The notes under the pieces were generated by a model, which had not been told where the DNA came from, did no database searches, and saw only the letters and a list, made by a program, of their open reading frames with translations. A stretch of DNA of 64,000 nucleotides from Rhizobium sp. BK251 (lineage in GTDB: Bacteria; Pseudomonadota; Alphaproteobacteria; Rhizobiales; Rhizobiaceae): the NCBI RefSeq assembly GCF_004345245.1, contig NZ_SLUQ01000003.1:1-64000 (forward strand), written 5' to 3'. Below, one piece after another: positions 1 to 9,104 of the stretch. The first letter of the stretch is position 1; the number at the start of each line of letters is the position of its first letter. Made by a program: the position numbers and the translations under genes.

Positions 1-161
1 CCGACGATCGCCACCGTCTCGCCCGGCATCACCGCAAACGACACGTCCCTCACCACCGGCCGCCACTCCCCGTCCACCAGGAACGACGTCGTCAGGTGCG
101 ACACGGACAGGACGGGGGTCGCGGGCGCGCGGTCGTTCATCATGGCTGCTTCGATGGTCAT
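1..161 (-). CDS. ABC transporter ATP-binding protein, oligopeptide/dipeptide type (5' part only)
   Basis: The first 53 codons of a gene that runs off the left edge. The translation begins MTIEAAMMNDRAPATPVLSV and continues into a typical N-terminal ATPase strand pattern (LSVSHLTTSF, then RDVSFAVMPGETVAIVG), stopping just before the Walker A loop. This is the layout of DppD/OppD-type ATPases that energise SBP_bac_5 importers. The start at 161 is preceded by AAAGG seven bases upstream; ATGs at 143 and 140 are alternatives. It lies 57 bases downstream of the DUF1028 gene on the same strand, so it is probably the motor for the two permeases encoded at 2786-4611. The ATPase core is not visible, so class D or F cannot be told. 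Confidence 0.8.
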   Translation of the reverse strand, partial: MTIEAAMMNDRAPATPVLSVSHLTTSFLVDGEWRPVVRDVSFAVMPGETVAIV

Positions 162-217
162 TGCATTGCCTTTGTTTCGTCTTCCATCTTCCTGGGATCA
201 ACCACCGCTGTCGAGCC

Positions 218-973
218 TCAGAGCTTGAGGGGCGTGGCGAAGGAGGGCGAGGGGCGCCCTTCGGCGATCCGCGTCGCTTCGAGCGCCGCGATTTTGTTGT
301 CGATCTCGCTCCTGTCCGTCAGCCCGCTCGGGTTCTGACGCGTCGGCATGGTTTCGGCGACATGCAGGTAGCGCTCCCGGGCGACGGCATGGAGGCGACG
401 CAGCTCTTCCAGCGGATCGGAGTGGTCATCGGCGCGGATATTCAGCCAGGCGTAATCCTGGTCGCGGTAGACGACGAGAGCGGCAGACTGTTTCCCGCGC
501 TTGTCTCCGCCGGCGTCTTCGCCGGCCTGCATGGCGTCCAGCAGCCTTTCGACAAGCGGCTTGCCAGATGATTTCTGGTAGACCGCAAGCGTCGTCTCGA
601 TGACCTGCGGGCCGGCCAGCATGTTGCCGGCGACCGAGATATTGTGGTCGACAAGGTGCCCGGCCCAGTCGATGCACTTGGAACCGGTGAAGGCGGCATT
701 GCGGCCCTGCGCGTCGATCATGTGGAACTGGCGCTGCTCGCGGCCATCGTCGCGGCCGCTGAGGCGCGAGACGATCTCCTCCGGCGAATGGCCGGCAGTC
801 AGCATCACCAGCCCGTCGGTGCCGTAAAGTGGGCTCACGAAGGCCTGGGTGGCGATCGCGCCGACCCTGCCCCTTATATGCGGCACGACGCTACCGACCG
901 CGAAGAAGCGGCTGGCGACGGCGATGCCGAGGTGGCCTGTCTCGGGGCAGCGTGCGACGATCGACCAGGTCAT
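218..973 (-). CDS. DUF1028 family protein (putative Ntn-hydrolase superfamily)
   Basis: A 251-residue protein recognised as DUF1028 by its start (MTWSIVARCPETGHLGIAVA) and the motif around GAIATQAFVSPLYGTDGL. The fold is thought to be Ntn-hydrolase-like; no reaction is firmly established for the family. It ends 57 bases before the ABC ATPase and starts three bases after the stop of the gamma-glutamyltransferase gene, so the two are almost certainly co-translated. DUF1028 genes often sit near peptidase or transporter genes, so a role in hydrolysing an imported peptide or amide is a reasonable inference. There is no signal peptide, which suggests a cytoplasmic location. Confidence 0.85.
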   Translation of the reverse strand: MTWSIVARCPETGHLGIAVASRFFAVGSVVPHIRGRVGAIATQAFVSPLYGTDGLVMLTAGHSPEEIVSRLSGRDDGREQRQFHMIDAQGRNAAFTGSKCIDWAGHLVDHNISVAGNMLAGPQVIETTLAVYQKSSGKPLVERLLDAMQAGEDAGGDKRGKQSAALVVYRDQDYAWLNIRADDHSDPLEELRRLHAVARERYLHVAETMPTRQNPSGLTDRSEIDNKIAALEATRIAEGRPSPSFATPLKL

Positions 974-976
974 CGG

Positions 977-2764
977 CTATCTCCCCACCGCATAGGCCTG
1001 CATGAGTCGCGGCGTAGCGGCGGCGCGCATCAGGCCATCGGCGTCGCGGCGAGCGGCGGTCAGGCGACCGACTGTCCACGGATCGGCGACCGTCAGTTCG
1101 TGGCCCTTCCGGCGGAGCGCATCAAGGACCTCGGCGCCGAAATTCGCCTCGGCCATGAGGCTGCCCGGCTGGCGCGTGCGCGGATAGAAGGAACTCGGGA
1201 AATGGGTCGTGTGGAACAGCGGTTGGTCGATCGCCGCCTGCAGGTTCAGCCCATGATGGACATAACGCAGGAAGAAGGCGAGCTGCCACTGGTCCTGCTG
1301 GTCGCCGCCCGGCGTGCCGAAGGCAAGTGTCGGACGGCCCTCATAAAGCGCGATCGACGGCGTCAGCGTCGTGCGCGGGCGCTTGCCGGGGGCGAGCGAG
1401 GAGGGCAGGCCGGGTTTCAGCCAGAACATCTGCGCCCGCGAGTTGAGGCAGAAGCCGAGGCCGGGGACGATCGGCGAGGATTGCAACCAGCCGCCTGACG
1501 GCGTGACCGACACCATGTTGCCCTCGCGATCGATGACGTCGACATGGACCGTGTCGCCGCGTTTTTCCGTCAGATGCGCCATGGTCGGCTCGTAGACAGC
1601 GCCGGCCTTCGCCTCGGGCGTTTCCAGCATCGCCATGGTCAGGTCATGCTGGCCCTCGAAGCTGGGAATCTTGCCGGGCCTGAGGTCGAAGGAAGCCTGG
1701 GGTCCGATCAGCTTCCGCCGTTCCCCGGCATAGGCATCCGAAAGTAGGTGGGCGACGGGCACGTCCGTGAAGCTCGGATCGCCGTAGTAGACCTCGCGAT
1801 CGGCGAAGGCGAGCTTCATCGCCTCGACCACCGTGTGGACGAAGTCGGCGCCGGCCGGATCCATTGCGCTTAGATCGAAGCCCTTGAGCAGGGAGAGCGT
1901 CTGCAGGAATACCGGTCCCTGGCCCCACGGCCCGGTCTTGGCAACGGTCCAACCGTGGTAGTCGTAGGTGAGGGGTGCCTCGATCGTGGCCTGCCAGCCG
2001 GCCATGTCGTCAGCAGAGAGCACGCCCTTGTGACGGCTGCCGCTGGCATCCATGACCTCGGCTGTCTGCAGATACTTGTCGATCGCCTCGGCGACGAAGC
2101 CGCGGTAGAAGGCGTCGCGGGCTGCATCGATCTGCGCCTCGCGACCGCTCTTGGCCTCCGCTTCGGCAATGATGCGCTTCCAGGTCTCGGCGAGGACCGG
2201 ATTCCTGAAGTTGGAATGTGGCTCCGGTGCAGAGCCGCCCGGCAGCCAGGTTTCGTACGAGGTCGGCCATTCCTTCTGGAAGAAGTCGCCTAGACCCTTG
2301 ATGGTGGCTGCAACGCGCGGCAGCAACGGATGGCCGTTCTCGGCATAATAGATGGCGGGCTCCAGCACCTCGCGGACGGAAAGGCTGCCATAGTCGCGCA
2401 GCATCAGCATCCAGCCGTCGAACGCACCCGGAATGACCGTGGCGAGCAGGCCGTCGCCAGGGATGATCGAGAGACCGTCGCCCGTATAGTGCTCGATCGT
2501 GGCGCCGGCCGGGGTCGGGCCTTGAGCACAGATGACTTCGACCTTGTTCTTCTTCTTCGAATAGATGATGGCCGGCATGTCGCCGCCGGGTCCACAGAGA
2601 TGCGGTTCGACGATCTGCAGCACGAAGCCGGCAGCGACCGCCGCGTCGAAGGCATTGCCGCCCTTTTCAAGGATGCTCATGCCGACGGCGGACGCGATCC
2701 AGTGGGTCGAGGTGACGACGCCGAAGGTGCCGAGAATTTCGGGACGGGTCGTGAAAGCGGTCAT
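977..2764 (-). CDS. ggt: Gamma-glutamyltransferase family protein
   Basis: A 595-residue member of the gamma-glutamyltranspeptidase family of Ntn hydrolases, which self-cleave to expose a catalytic threonine and then transfer or hydrolyse gamma-glutamyl groups. The likely nucleophile is Thr405 in RGDTVHVDVIDREGN, the expected start of the small subunit. The N-terminal half carries the usual GGNAFDAAVAAGFVLQ and EPHLCGPGGD signatures. No export signal is visible, unlike E. coli Ggt, so the enzyme probably works in the cytoplasm on imported substrate. AGGA lies eight bases before ATG 2764. Downstream DUF1028 follows after three bases; upstream are the permeases. Substrate (glutathione or other gamma-glutamyl compound) is inferred from context only. 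Confidence 0.88.
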   Translation of the reverse strand: MTAFTTRPEILGTFGVVTSTHWIASAVGMSILEKGGNAFDAAVAAGFVLQIVEPHLCGPGGDMPAIIYSKKKNKVEVICAQGPTPAGATIEHYTGDGLSIIPGDGLLATVIPGAFDGWMLMLRDYGSLSVREVLEPAIYYAENGHPLLPRVAATIKGLGDFFQKEWPTSYETWLPGGSAPEPHSNFRNPVLAETWKRIIAEAEAKSGREAQIDAARDAFYRGFVAEAIDKYLQTAEVMDASGSRHKGVLSADDMAGWQATIEAPLTYDYHGWTVAKTGPWGQGPVFLQTLSLLKGFDLSAMDPAGADFVHTVVEAMKLAFADREVYYGDPSFTDVPVAHLLSDAYAGERRKLIGPQASFDLRPGKIPSFEGQHDLTMAMLETPEAKAGAVYEPTMAHLTEKRGDTVHVDVIDREGNMVSVTPSGGWLQSSPIVPGLGFCLNSRAQMFWLKPGLPSSLAPGKRPRTTLTPSIALYEGRPTLAFGTPGGDQQDQWQLAFFLRYVHHGLNLQAAIDQPLFHTTHFPSSFYPRTRQPGSLMAEANFGAEVLDALRRKGHELTVADPWTVGRLTAARRDADGLMRAAATPRLMQAYAVGR

Positions 2765-2785
2765 GACGTATTTCCTTTTCGATAT

Positions 2786-3667
2786 TTATACTTCACGCGG
2801 GTCGAGCGCGTCGCGCAGCCCGTCGCCGAGAAGATTGAAGCCGATGACGACGAGGAAGATCGCAGCACCTGGCCACATCGCCATCCATGGCGCCTGGCTG
2901 AGGAAGTTCTTGGCGACGTTCAGCATCGAGCCCCAGCTCGGCGCCGGCGGCTGCTGGCCGAGGCCGAGAAAGGAGAGGCTTGCCTCGGCGATGATGGCGG
3001 TCGCGATCGTCAGCGTCGCCTGCACGAGGATCGGCGCGAAGACGTTCGGCAGGATGTAGCGGGTGATGATGCTGAAATGGCGAAGGCCGATCGAGCGGGC
3101 GCCTTCGACATATTCCTCCGTCTTCACCGCCAACACCTGGCCGCGCGTCAGCCGCACGAATACCGGCATGGCCGAGAGCCCGATCGCGATCATTGCATTG
3201 GTAAGGCTCGGCCCGAGAAAGGCAGCGAGCGCGATTGCCGTAATCAGGAAGGGCATGGCGAGGAAGGCTTCGGTGACGCGCGAGATGATCATGTCCGCCC
3301 AGCCGCCGAAATAACCGGCAATGAGCCCGAACGGCACGCCGACGAAGACGGCGATCGCCACCGAGAAGACACCCGCCATCAGTGATGCCTGGGCGCCCCA
3401 TATCATGCGCGAGAGGATGTCGCGGCCGATATCGTCGGTGCCGAGCCAATGGGCGGCCGACGGCGCCTTGCGGATCGCCGACCAGCTCGTCGCCAGCGGA
3501 TCGGGGATCGGCAGCAGAGGCGCCGAAAGGGCAAGCAGCGCAAAGAACAGGATGATGACGAGGCCGGCGACTGCCCCCTTGTTGGCTCGCATCTTGCGCC
3601 AGGCGCGGCTCGGTGAGCGTTGCGCGGTGGCGATCGGGACGGCCTGGGTCTGGTCGAGCGTCGTCAT
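2786..3667 (-). CDS. Peptide-type ABC transporter permease (DppC-like)
   Basis: A 293-residue inner-membrane permease with an N-terminal cytoplasmic segment, a first membrane span near residues 30-52 (GAVAGLVIILFFALLALSAP) and the five-span BPD_transp_1 core. The EAA loop is visible at EYVEGARSIGLRHFSIITRY, the contact site for the ATPase. The C-terminus, LLGDGLRDALDPR, is typical of DppC/OppC. The start ATG at 3667 overlaps the stop of the upstream permease (ATGA), so the pair is translationally coupled. A much longer open frame continues upstream in the same frame across dppB, but it has no coding logic there. It works with the neighbouring permease and binding protein in peptide uptake. 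Confidence 0.92.
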   Translation of the reverse strand: MTTLDQTQAVPIATAQRSPSRAWRKMRANKGAVAGLVIILFFALLALSAPLLPIPDPLATSWSAIRKAPSAAHWLGTDDIGRDILSRMIWGAQASLMAGVFSVAIAVFVGVPFGLIAGYFGGWADMIISRVTEAFLAMPFLITAIALAAFLGPSLTNAMIAIGLSAMPVFVRLTRGQVLAVKTEEYVEGARSIGLRHFSIITRYILPNVFAPILVQATLTIATAIIAEASLSFLGLGQQPPAPSWGSMLNVAKNFLSQAPWMAMWPGAAIFLVVIGFNLLGDGLRDALDPREV

Positions 3668-4611
3668 AGGGCGGCCCTCATGCGCGGGTTCAGCAGGACG
3701 TAGAGTATGTCGGCGACGAGGTTCATCAGGATAAAGCCGAAGGCGGTGCAAAGCACCACGCCTTGCACGACCGCATAGTCGCGGTTGAAGACGGCATCGA
3801 CGATGAGCTTGCCGAAGCCGGGGATGGTGAAGATCTGCTCGGTGAGCACGGCTCCCGCGAGAAGCTCGCCGAAGAGGAGGGCGCTCAGCGTCACGATCGG
3901 CAGGACGGCGTTGCGGAAGCTGTGGGAGAGCACGACCACGGCCTCCGAAAGCCCCTTGGCGCGAGCGGTGCGGATATAGTCGGCGCTGAGAACGCTCAGC
4001 ATCGAAGACCGGGTGTGGCGCATCAGCGTCGCGGCAAGCGCATTGCCCAGCACGAAGGAGGGCATGATCATTGTCTCTATCGAGCGCAGGGGATCGGCAA
4101 AGAACGGCTCGTAGCCGGAGGCGGGGAGCCAGCCGAGGTTCACCGAAACGAGCAGGATGAGCATGATGCCCAGCCAGAAGTTCGGGACCGACAGGCCCGA
4201 AAGGGCGACGAGATTGGCGAGATAGTCGATCATCGTGTTTTTCTTCACGGCAGCCAGGATGCCCATCGGCACGCCGATCACGAAAGCGAAGATCATCGAC
4301 ATGATCGCAAGCTGGATGGTGACGGGCAGCTTCTCGGCGACCAGCGTCAGCACCGGCTGATTGGTTCTCAGCGAAATGCCGAGATCGCCCTTCAGGACTG
4401 ACCCCAGCCAATAGACATACTGATAGACCACCGGATCATTCAGCCGGTACTTTTCACGCAGGAAGTCCAGCACCTGGGGATCGCGCTCCTCGCCAGCCAT
4501 GGCGAGGATCGGATCACCGGGCAGCAGCTTCTGCAGCGAGAAGACGAAGACCGATATGATCAGAAGCGTCGGTATGGCGACAAGCAGCCGTTTTCCAACG
4601 TAGCTATACAT
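3664..4611 (-). CDS. Peptide-type ABC transporter permease (DppB-like)
   Basis: A 315-residue permease with an N-terminal membrane span (KRLLVAIPTLLIISVFVF), the DppB-type segment LPGDPILAMAGEERDP, and an EAA loop at DYIRTARAKGLSEAVVV. The C-terminus LYVLLNPRMR is characteristic of the DppB/OppB class. I chose ATG 4611, which has AGGA six bases upstream; a TTG two codons earlier also keeps the frame open. The four-base ATGA overlap with the DppC-like gene shows an operon. The binding-protein gene stops at 4700 on the same strand, about 90 bases upstream. Confidence 0.92.
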   Translation of the reverse strand: MYSYVGKRLLVAIPTLLIISVFVFSLQKLLPGDPILAMAGEERDPQVLDFLREKYRLNDPVVYQYVYWLGSVLKGDLGISLRTNQPVLTLVAEKLPVTIQLAIMSMIFAFVIGVPMGILAAVKKNTMIDYLANLVALSGLSVPNFWLGIMLILLVSVNLGWLPASGYEPFFADPLRSIETMIMPSFVLGNALAATLMRHTRSSMLSVLSADYIRTARAKGLSEAVVVLSHSFRNAVLPIVTLSALLFGELLAGAVLTEQIFTIPGFGKLIVDAVFNRDYAVVQGVVLCTAFGFILMNLVADILYVLLNPRMRAAL

Positions 4612-4699
4612 GGGCAATCCTGTGCGGCGATCGTTTCGACGGTCGAAAGGAGACCATGCGGGGCTCGGCTGGCCTCACCCCGCATGGCCTACGCTGGGG

Positions 4700-6208
4700 T
4701 CAGGAGCTTTTCTTGACGCCGACGAGGCGGATCATGCCATCCGGCGACGGGACAAAGCCGGTAACGCTCTTGTTCAGCGCCCAGATCCACGACTGGTGGC
4801 CGATGTAGATGATCGGCAGGTCTTCGTTCAGGATCACCGCGGCGGCGTCATACTTCTGCTTGCGCACCGCATTGTCCGTCGACTGCCGGGCCTCGTTCAG
4901 CAGCTTGTCCACTTCCGGGCTGCAGTACTTCGTGTCGTTGATACCGCCCTTGCAGGTGACGAACTGGTGGAGATTGCCATCGGGATCGACGCGGCCCGAC
5001 CAGTCCGAACGGCTGAACTGATAGTTGCCGGCGGTCTGCTCGCTGAGCAGCGTCGCGAATTCCGTCGTCTTCAGGGTCACGTCGAACCCGGCCTCGGCGA
5101 CCATCGCCTGGATTACCTGCATCATCTGCATGACGATCGGGCTGTTGGAGACCTGTATCTCGAGCGGGAACCGGTCGAATCCGGCCTCCTTCATGAGTGC
5201 CTTTGCCTTGTCCACGTCGCGTGCAGGGATGGGGATGTCCTTGTCGAACCACGGGCTGTTCGGCGGGAAGGGCTGGTTTCCGGCAACGGCCGTGCCCTCG
5301 AAGACCACCTGGTTTGCCGCATCGCGATCAATGGCGAGCGAGAAGGCCTGGCGCAGTCGCTTGTCCTTGCCGAAGGGGTTGTCGGCGCGCGGACCATTTC
5401 CGACGTTGGCGTAGATCGCCATATAGCCGGTGCCGACGGCATCGGCATAGGTCAGGTTGGGATCGCCCTTGACGGTTTCGGCGTCAGTGGCGGCCAGGCG
5501 CTCGATCATGTCAAGATCGCCGGAGCGCAGGTTGGCAAGGCGCACGGTGGTGTCTGGTATCGGCAGGTAGATGATCTTGTCGACGAAGACATTGTCCTTG
5601 TTCCAATAGTCCTGGAACTTCTCGAGCACGATGCGGTCCTGCTGGACGCGCTCGACGAACTTGAAGGGACCAGCGCAGACAGGATGATCGCCGAAGCTGG
5701 CGCCGAGTTCCTTGGCCGCCTTCGGGGAAACGATCATCCCGGCGCGGTCGGAAAGCTGGGCGAGAAGCGTCACGTCTGGGCTCTTCAACGTGAATTTCAC
5801 CTCGTATTCACCGGTCGCCTCGACCTTCTCGACGGAGGTCAATTCGCTCTTGCGGCGCGATTCCGGAAGCGTCAGGTTGCGTTCGATGGTGGCGACGACG
5901 GCTTCCGCATTGAAGGGCGTCTCGTCATGGAACTTCACGCCTTCGCGAAGCTTCATGGTGAGCGCCTTGCCATCAGCGGACCAATTCCACTCGGTGGCAA
6001 GCTGCGGCACGATCTTCAGGTCCGGCGTCACGTCGACGAGCTTGTCGCACATTGCCGTATAGACGATGCGGCCAACGAAGGTGCGCGACTGGGCAGGATC
6101 GAGGACATCGGCATCATCCTGGAGACCGATCTTCAGTTCGACGGCGAGGCTGGGGAATGCGAGCAACGCTCCGGCAAGCAGCGTTGTCATGAATTTGGCG
6201 GTCTTCAT
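4700..6208 (-). CDS. ABC transporter substrate-binding protein, family 5 (DppA/OppA-like)
   Basis: A 502-residue periplasmic binding protein of the SBP_bac_5 family. The N-terminus (MKTAKFMTTLLAGALLAFPS, then LAVE) is a Sec signal peptide with probable cleavage near residue 23. The mature part shows LKIGLQDDADVLDPAQSRTF and, later, LRQAFSLAIDRDA, both family hallmarks. The start ATG 6208 has AGGAG six bases upstream. It is the first structural gene of the operon, about 100 bases downstream of the GntR-type regulator. The ligand is probably a short peptide or glutathione-like compound, judged from the downstream gamma-glutamyltransferase; the sequence itself does not prove this. Confidence 0.92.
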   Translation of the reverse strand: MKTAKFMTTLLAGALLAFPSLAVELKIGLQDDADVLDPAQSRTFVGRIVYTAMCDKLVDVTPDLKIVPQLATEWNWSADGKALTMKLREGVKFHDETPFNAEAVVATIERNLTLPESRRKSELTSVEKVEATGEYEVKFTLKSPDVTLLAQLSDRAGMIVSPKAAKELGASFGDHPVCAGPFKFVERVQQDRIVLEKFQDYWNKDNVFVDKIIYLPIPDTTVRLANLRSGDLDMIERLAATDAETVKGDPNLTYADAVGTGYMAIYANVGNGPRADNPFGKDKRLRQAFSLAIDRDAANQVVFEGTAVAGNQPFPPNSPWFDKDIPIPARDVDKAKALMKEAGFDRFPLEIQVSNSPIVMQMMQVIQAMVAEAGFDVTLKTTEFATLLSEQTAGNYQFSRSDWSGRVDPDGNLHQFVTCKGGINDTKYCSPEVDKLLNEARQSTDNAVRKQKYDAAAVILNEDLPIIYIGHQSWIWALNKSVTGFVPSPDGMIRLVGVKKSS

Positions 6209-6308
6209 CAAGTTCTCCTCTTATGGTTCTTTATTGTCGTTTGTTTTTATCGGGCGGGTTTGTTGCTTCCCCGCGCCTGTCGTTGCGCCCTGAGGCGAAA
6301 GTCAAAAT

Positions 6309-7040
6309 TCAGGTCAGCTCCTCCCTGGCGTTGGGGTCGGCGTGATCGAGCGATGTCACACGGATCAGGCTTTCCTGGAGGGTGAGAAGATGCTGGCGCA
6401 TCGCCTCTCCCGCCCTGGCGGGGTCGCGGGCTGCGATGGCATCCACGATCGCAGTGTGCTGGCCGTAGGTAACCGTCCGCGTCCTGCTGGCGTTGCGCGC
6501 CCGCTCGCGGATCGTCTGCCAGGCCTCGTCCTGCCGGACGCGGTTGATGACGTCGAAGATCGTCAGGAAGAAATGATTTCCGGCGCATTGAGCGATCTGG
6601 CGGTGGAGCGCGCCATCCCACAATTCGCGGCCGTCGGCGTCGCTGCTGTCGAAGATCTTGCCGACCAGTTCGTACATCCGCTCGACGTCCGCGGCCTTGG
6701 CGCGCATGGCTGCGAGCTGGGCAAGCTGCGGCTCGATGCGCAGGCGAACCTCCATGATCTCCATCAGGTCCGTGCCGGCGACGATGGAGTCGACGTGGTT
6801 GCTCCAGCCATCGGGGCGCGGGCCGGCGAAGGTGCCCGACCCCTGCCGGCGCCAGATGCGGTCCTCGGCTTCCAGGACTTCTAGGGCACGACGAATGGCG
6901 CGGCGGCTGACGCCGAAGGTTTCCGAGAGCGCGCGCTCGGTCGGCAGCTTGCCGTCGGCTTCGAGGCTCCCGGAGTTCAGCAGGCCGCGCAGCTTCTCCA
7001 GCGCGTAGTTAGAATTTTCCTGAGAGCCGCCATCTGACAT
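6309..7040 (-). CDS. GntR-family transcriptional regulator, FadR/FCD subfamily
   Basis: A 243-residue repressor-type protein. The N-terminal winged helix is clear (KLPTERALSETFGVSRRAIR, then RALEVLEAEDRIWRRQGSGT), followed by an all-helical FCD ligand domain from about residue 85 (EIMEVRLRIEPQLAQLAA). I chose ATG 7040; the open frame extends to a TTG at 7079, but that start would bury an inverted repeat (7057-7077) that looks like an operator. It is the first gene of the peptide-utilisation operon and probably represses it, and itself, until the imported compound or a product binds the FCD domain. Confidence 0.88.
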   Translation of the reverse strand: MSDGGSQENSNYALEKLRGLLNSGSLEADGKLPTERALSETFGVSRRAIRRALEVLEAEDRIWRRQGSGTFAGPRPDGWSNHVDSIVAGTDLMEIMEVRLRIEPQLAQLAAMRAKAADVERMYELVGKIFDSSDADGRELWDGALHRQIAQCAGNHFFLTIFDVINRVRQDEAWQTIRERARNASRTRTVTYGQHTAIVDAIAARDPARAGEAMRQHLLTLQESLIRVTSLDHADPNAREELT

Positions 7041-7056
7041 GTTGCTAAAATGGTCC

Positions 7057-7077
7057 GAACCAATTTCGTATTGGTTC
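7057..7077. promoter_or_regulatory. Inverted repeat, candidate autoregulatory operator of the GntR-type gene
   Basis: Arms GAACCAAT and ATTGGTTC are perfect 8-base complements separated by TTCGT. The element sits 17-37 bases upstream of ATG 7040, where a repressor would block its own promoter. FadR-type regulators bind short dyads of this size. The position, and not any known consensus for this regulator, is the argument. Confidence 0.45.
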
Positions 7078-7114
7078 AATGCAATTCAATTTTGTTTCGC
7101 CGTCAAGCGCTTTT

Positions 7115-7138
7115 TTGTGCAGATTGTGCGCTGCACAA
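7115..7138. promoter_or_regulatory. Second dyad upstream of the GntR-type gene (TTGTGC-type)
   Basis: Two overlapping perfect dyads: TTGTGCAG (7115-7122) with CTGCACAA (7131-7138), and the tighter TTGTGC (7124-7129), GCT, GCACAA (7133-7138). A compact TTGTGC-N3-GCACAA palindrome is a plausible operator in the regulator-fumC intergenic space. It could belong to the GntR protein or to another factor. Confidence 0.35.
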
Positions 7139-7170
7139 CGATTGGGCAGATTCGAGTGGCGTGCATAGAA

Positions 7171-7203
7171 AAGCCTCGCTCACATGGCGGATGAGCGAGG
7201 CTT
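7171..7203 (-). terminator. Rho-independent terminator of fumC
   Basis: A perfect 12-base stem, AAGCCTCGCTCA paired with TGAGCGAGGCTT, with a 9-base loop. Read on the minus strand it lies 25 bases past the fumC stop and is followed by TTCT after the stem's own TT. Confidence 0.8.
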
Positions 7204-7228
7204 GGTTCGGTCGGACCTGAAGGGTCGG

Positions 7229-8620
7229 TTACTTTGGCCCGATCATGGTCTCAGGTCGCACGATGGCGTCGTATTCTTCAGCCGAGACGAGGCCGCTGGC
7301 GAGTGCCTCTTCCTTCAGGGTCGTGCCGTTCTTGTGCGCCGTCTTTGCGATCTTGGCGGCGTTGTCGTAGCCAATCTTCGGCGCCAGCGCGGTGACCAGC
7401 ATCAGCGAGCGTTCGAGCCCGGCCTTGATGTTGTCCTCGCGCGCCTCGATGCCGACGACGCAATTGTCGGTGAACGAGACGGCGGCGTCGCCGAGGAGCT
7501 GGACCGACTGCAGGAAGTTGTAGGCCATCATGGGATTGTAGACGTTGAGCTCGAAATGGCCCTGGCTGCCAGCGAAGGTCAGCGCTGCGTGGTTGCCGAA
7601 GACATGGGCGCAGACCTGGGTCATCGCCTCGCACTGCGTCGGGTTCACCTTGCCGGGCATGATCGAGGAGCCAGGTTCGTTTTCGGGCAGCGAAAGCTCG
7701 CCGAGGCCGGCGCGCGGGCCCGAGCCGAGGAGGCGGATGTCGTTGGCGATCTTGAAGAGCGCCGCTGCAGCCGCATTGACGGCGCCATGGCTGAAGACCA
7801 TCGAGTCATGGCCGGCAAGCGCTTCGAACTTGTTGGGTGCCGTAACGAAGGGCAGGCCGGTGATGTGCGCGATTTCAGAAGCGACTTTCTCGGCAAAGCC
7901 GACCGGGGCGTTCAGCCCGGTGCCGACCGCCGTGCCGCCCTGTGCGAGTTCGCTGAGGCCGGGCAGGGTCATCTCGATGCGCTTGATGGCGGATGCAACC
8001 TGGGCCGAGTAGCCGGAGAATTCCTGGCCGAGGGTGAGGGGGGTGGCGTCCTGAGTGTGCGTCCGGCCGATCTTGATGATGTGGGCGAAATCGCGGACCT
8101 TTTTTTCCAGCGCGGAATGCAGGTGGCGTAGCGCCGGCAGGAGATGGTGGACGATCTGCTCGGCGCAGGCGATGTGCATTGCCGTCGGATAGGTGTCGTT
8201 CGACGACTGGCTCATGTTGACATGGTCGTTCGGATGCACCGGCTTCTTGGAACCCATGACGCCGCCGAGCATCTCGATTGCGCGGTTTGAAATGACCTCG
8301 TTGGCATTCATGTTCGACTGCGTGCCGGAGCCCGTCTGCCAGACGACCAGCGGAAAATGGTCATTGAGCTTGCCGTCGATCACCTCCTGCGCTGCCTCGA
8401 CGATCGCCTTGCCGATCTCCGGGTCGAGCTGGCCGAGTTCCACGTTCACGCGTGCTGCCGCCTGCTTGACGATGCCGAGGGCGCGGACGATCGACAGCGG
8501 CTGCTTTTCCCAGCCGATCTTGAAATTGCCGAGCGAACGCTGCGCCTGCGCGCCCCAATAGCGGTCGCTTGCCACTTCGATCGGGCCGAACGTATCGGTC
8601 TCCGTGCGAGTCGATGTCAT
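7229..8620 (-). CDS. fumC: Fumarate hydratase class II
   Basis: A 463-residue iron-independent fumarase that interconverts fumarate and malate in the TCA cycle. The class signature [11 protein letters not shown] is at residues 317-327, with Ser318 matching the catalytic serine of E. coli FumC, and His188 lies in [24 protein letters not shown] near residue 97 is also diagnostic. Length equals the usual 460-467. I chose ATG 8620 (AAAGG seven bases upstream); ATG 8626 is two codons earlier. The open frame reaches 8719 but that extension has no family match. A strong terminator follows. Confidence 0.97.
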   Translation of the reverse strand: MTSTRTETDTFGPIEVASDRYWGAQAQRSLGNFKIGWEKQPLSIVRALGIVKQAAARVNVELGQLDPEIGKAIVEAAQEVIDGKLNDHFPLVVWQTGSGTQSNMNANEVISNRAIEMLGGVMGSKKPVHPNDHVNMSQSSNDTYPTAMHIACAEQIVHHLLPALRHLHSALEKKVRDFAHIIKIGRTHTQDATPLTLGQEFSGYSAQVASAIKRIEMTLPGLSELAQGGTAVGTGLNAPVGFAEKVASEIAHITGLPFVTAPNKFEALAGHDSMVFSHGAVNAAAAALFKIANDIRLLGSGPRAGLGELSLPENEPGSSIMPGKVNPTQCEAMTQVCAHVFGNHAALTFAGSQGHFELNVYNPMMAYNFLQSVQLLGDAAVSFTDNCVVGIEAREDNIKAGLERSLMLVTALAPKIGYDNAAKIAKTAHKNGTTLKEEALASGLVSAEEYDAIVRPETMIGPK

Positions 8621-9104
8621 TGTCATGCCTTTCCTTGGGTGATGCCGCGCTTGGGCGCGATGAGGAGATGGGCATTTATAGGCATGATTGGCCGCCAAGA
8701 AAACTCTCTTGCGAGCCATTTATGAATGCCGTTATCAGGATTTCCGCGCGGGGGAATCGCCGGCTTTTCCGAGAGGCGCGGGCCGCTGGAGAACTGCCCT
8801 GAAGGCGGGTCTTCACAGGGTGCCGTGCCTTTTATGACACGCCCTTGATTTAATCGCCCCGGCGGCATTTCTCGCCTGTCCTTGCGGTAGAAAATTCCGT
8901 AAAAAATTAACTAATAATTTCATAATTTTGTGTGAATTGGCAGTCGTCGGAACAAGCTGCCGCCTCACGCAAGGTTGTGTTTCCGGCACTTGTGGCCGCG
9001 CGTACGTTCGGTTTGATAGACCGAGCGCCGCAAGATTTCCCGCGCGCGACCGGACTGTGAATTTCGCCTATGAAGGCAACCGCACGATACGAACTGGAAA
9101 AAGC
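8621..9104. other. Divergent intergenic region between fumC and the L,D-transpeptidase gene
   Basis: No gene is supported here. The stretch must hold both divergent promoters. An AT-rich patch around 8888-8935 (runs of A and T, TAATAATTTCATAATTTTG) is the most promoter-like part. Short open frames in the region lack ribosome-binding sites and read like shadows. Confidence 0.5.

Noticed and set aside
4610..6385. A 591-codon plus-strand open frame opposite the peptide-binding protein gene.
   Set aside because: It is a shadow of a high-GC gene. The minus-strand product has a clear signal peptide and family motifs.
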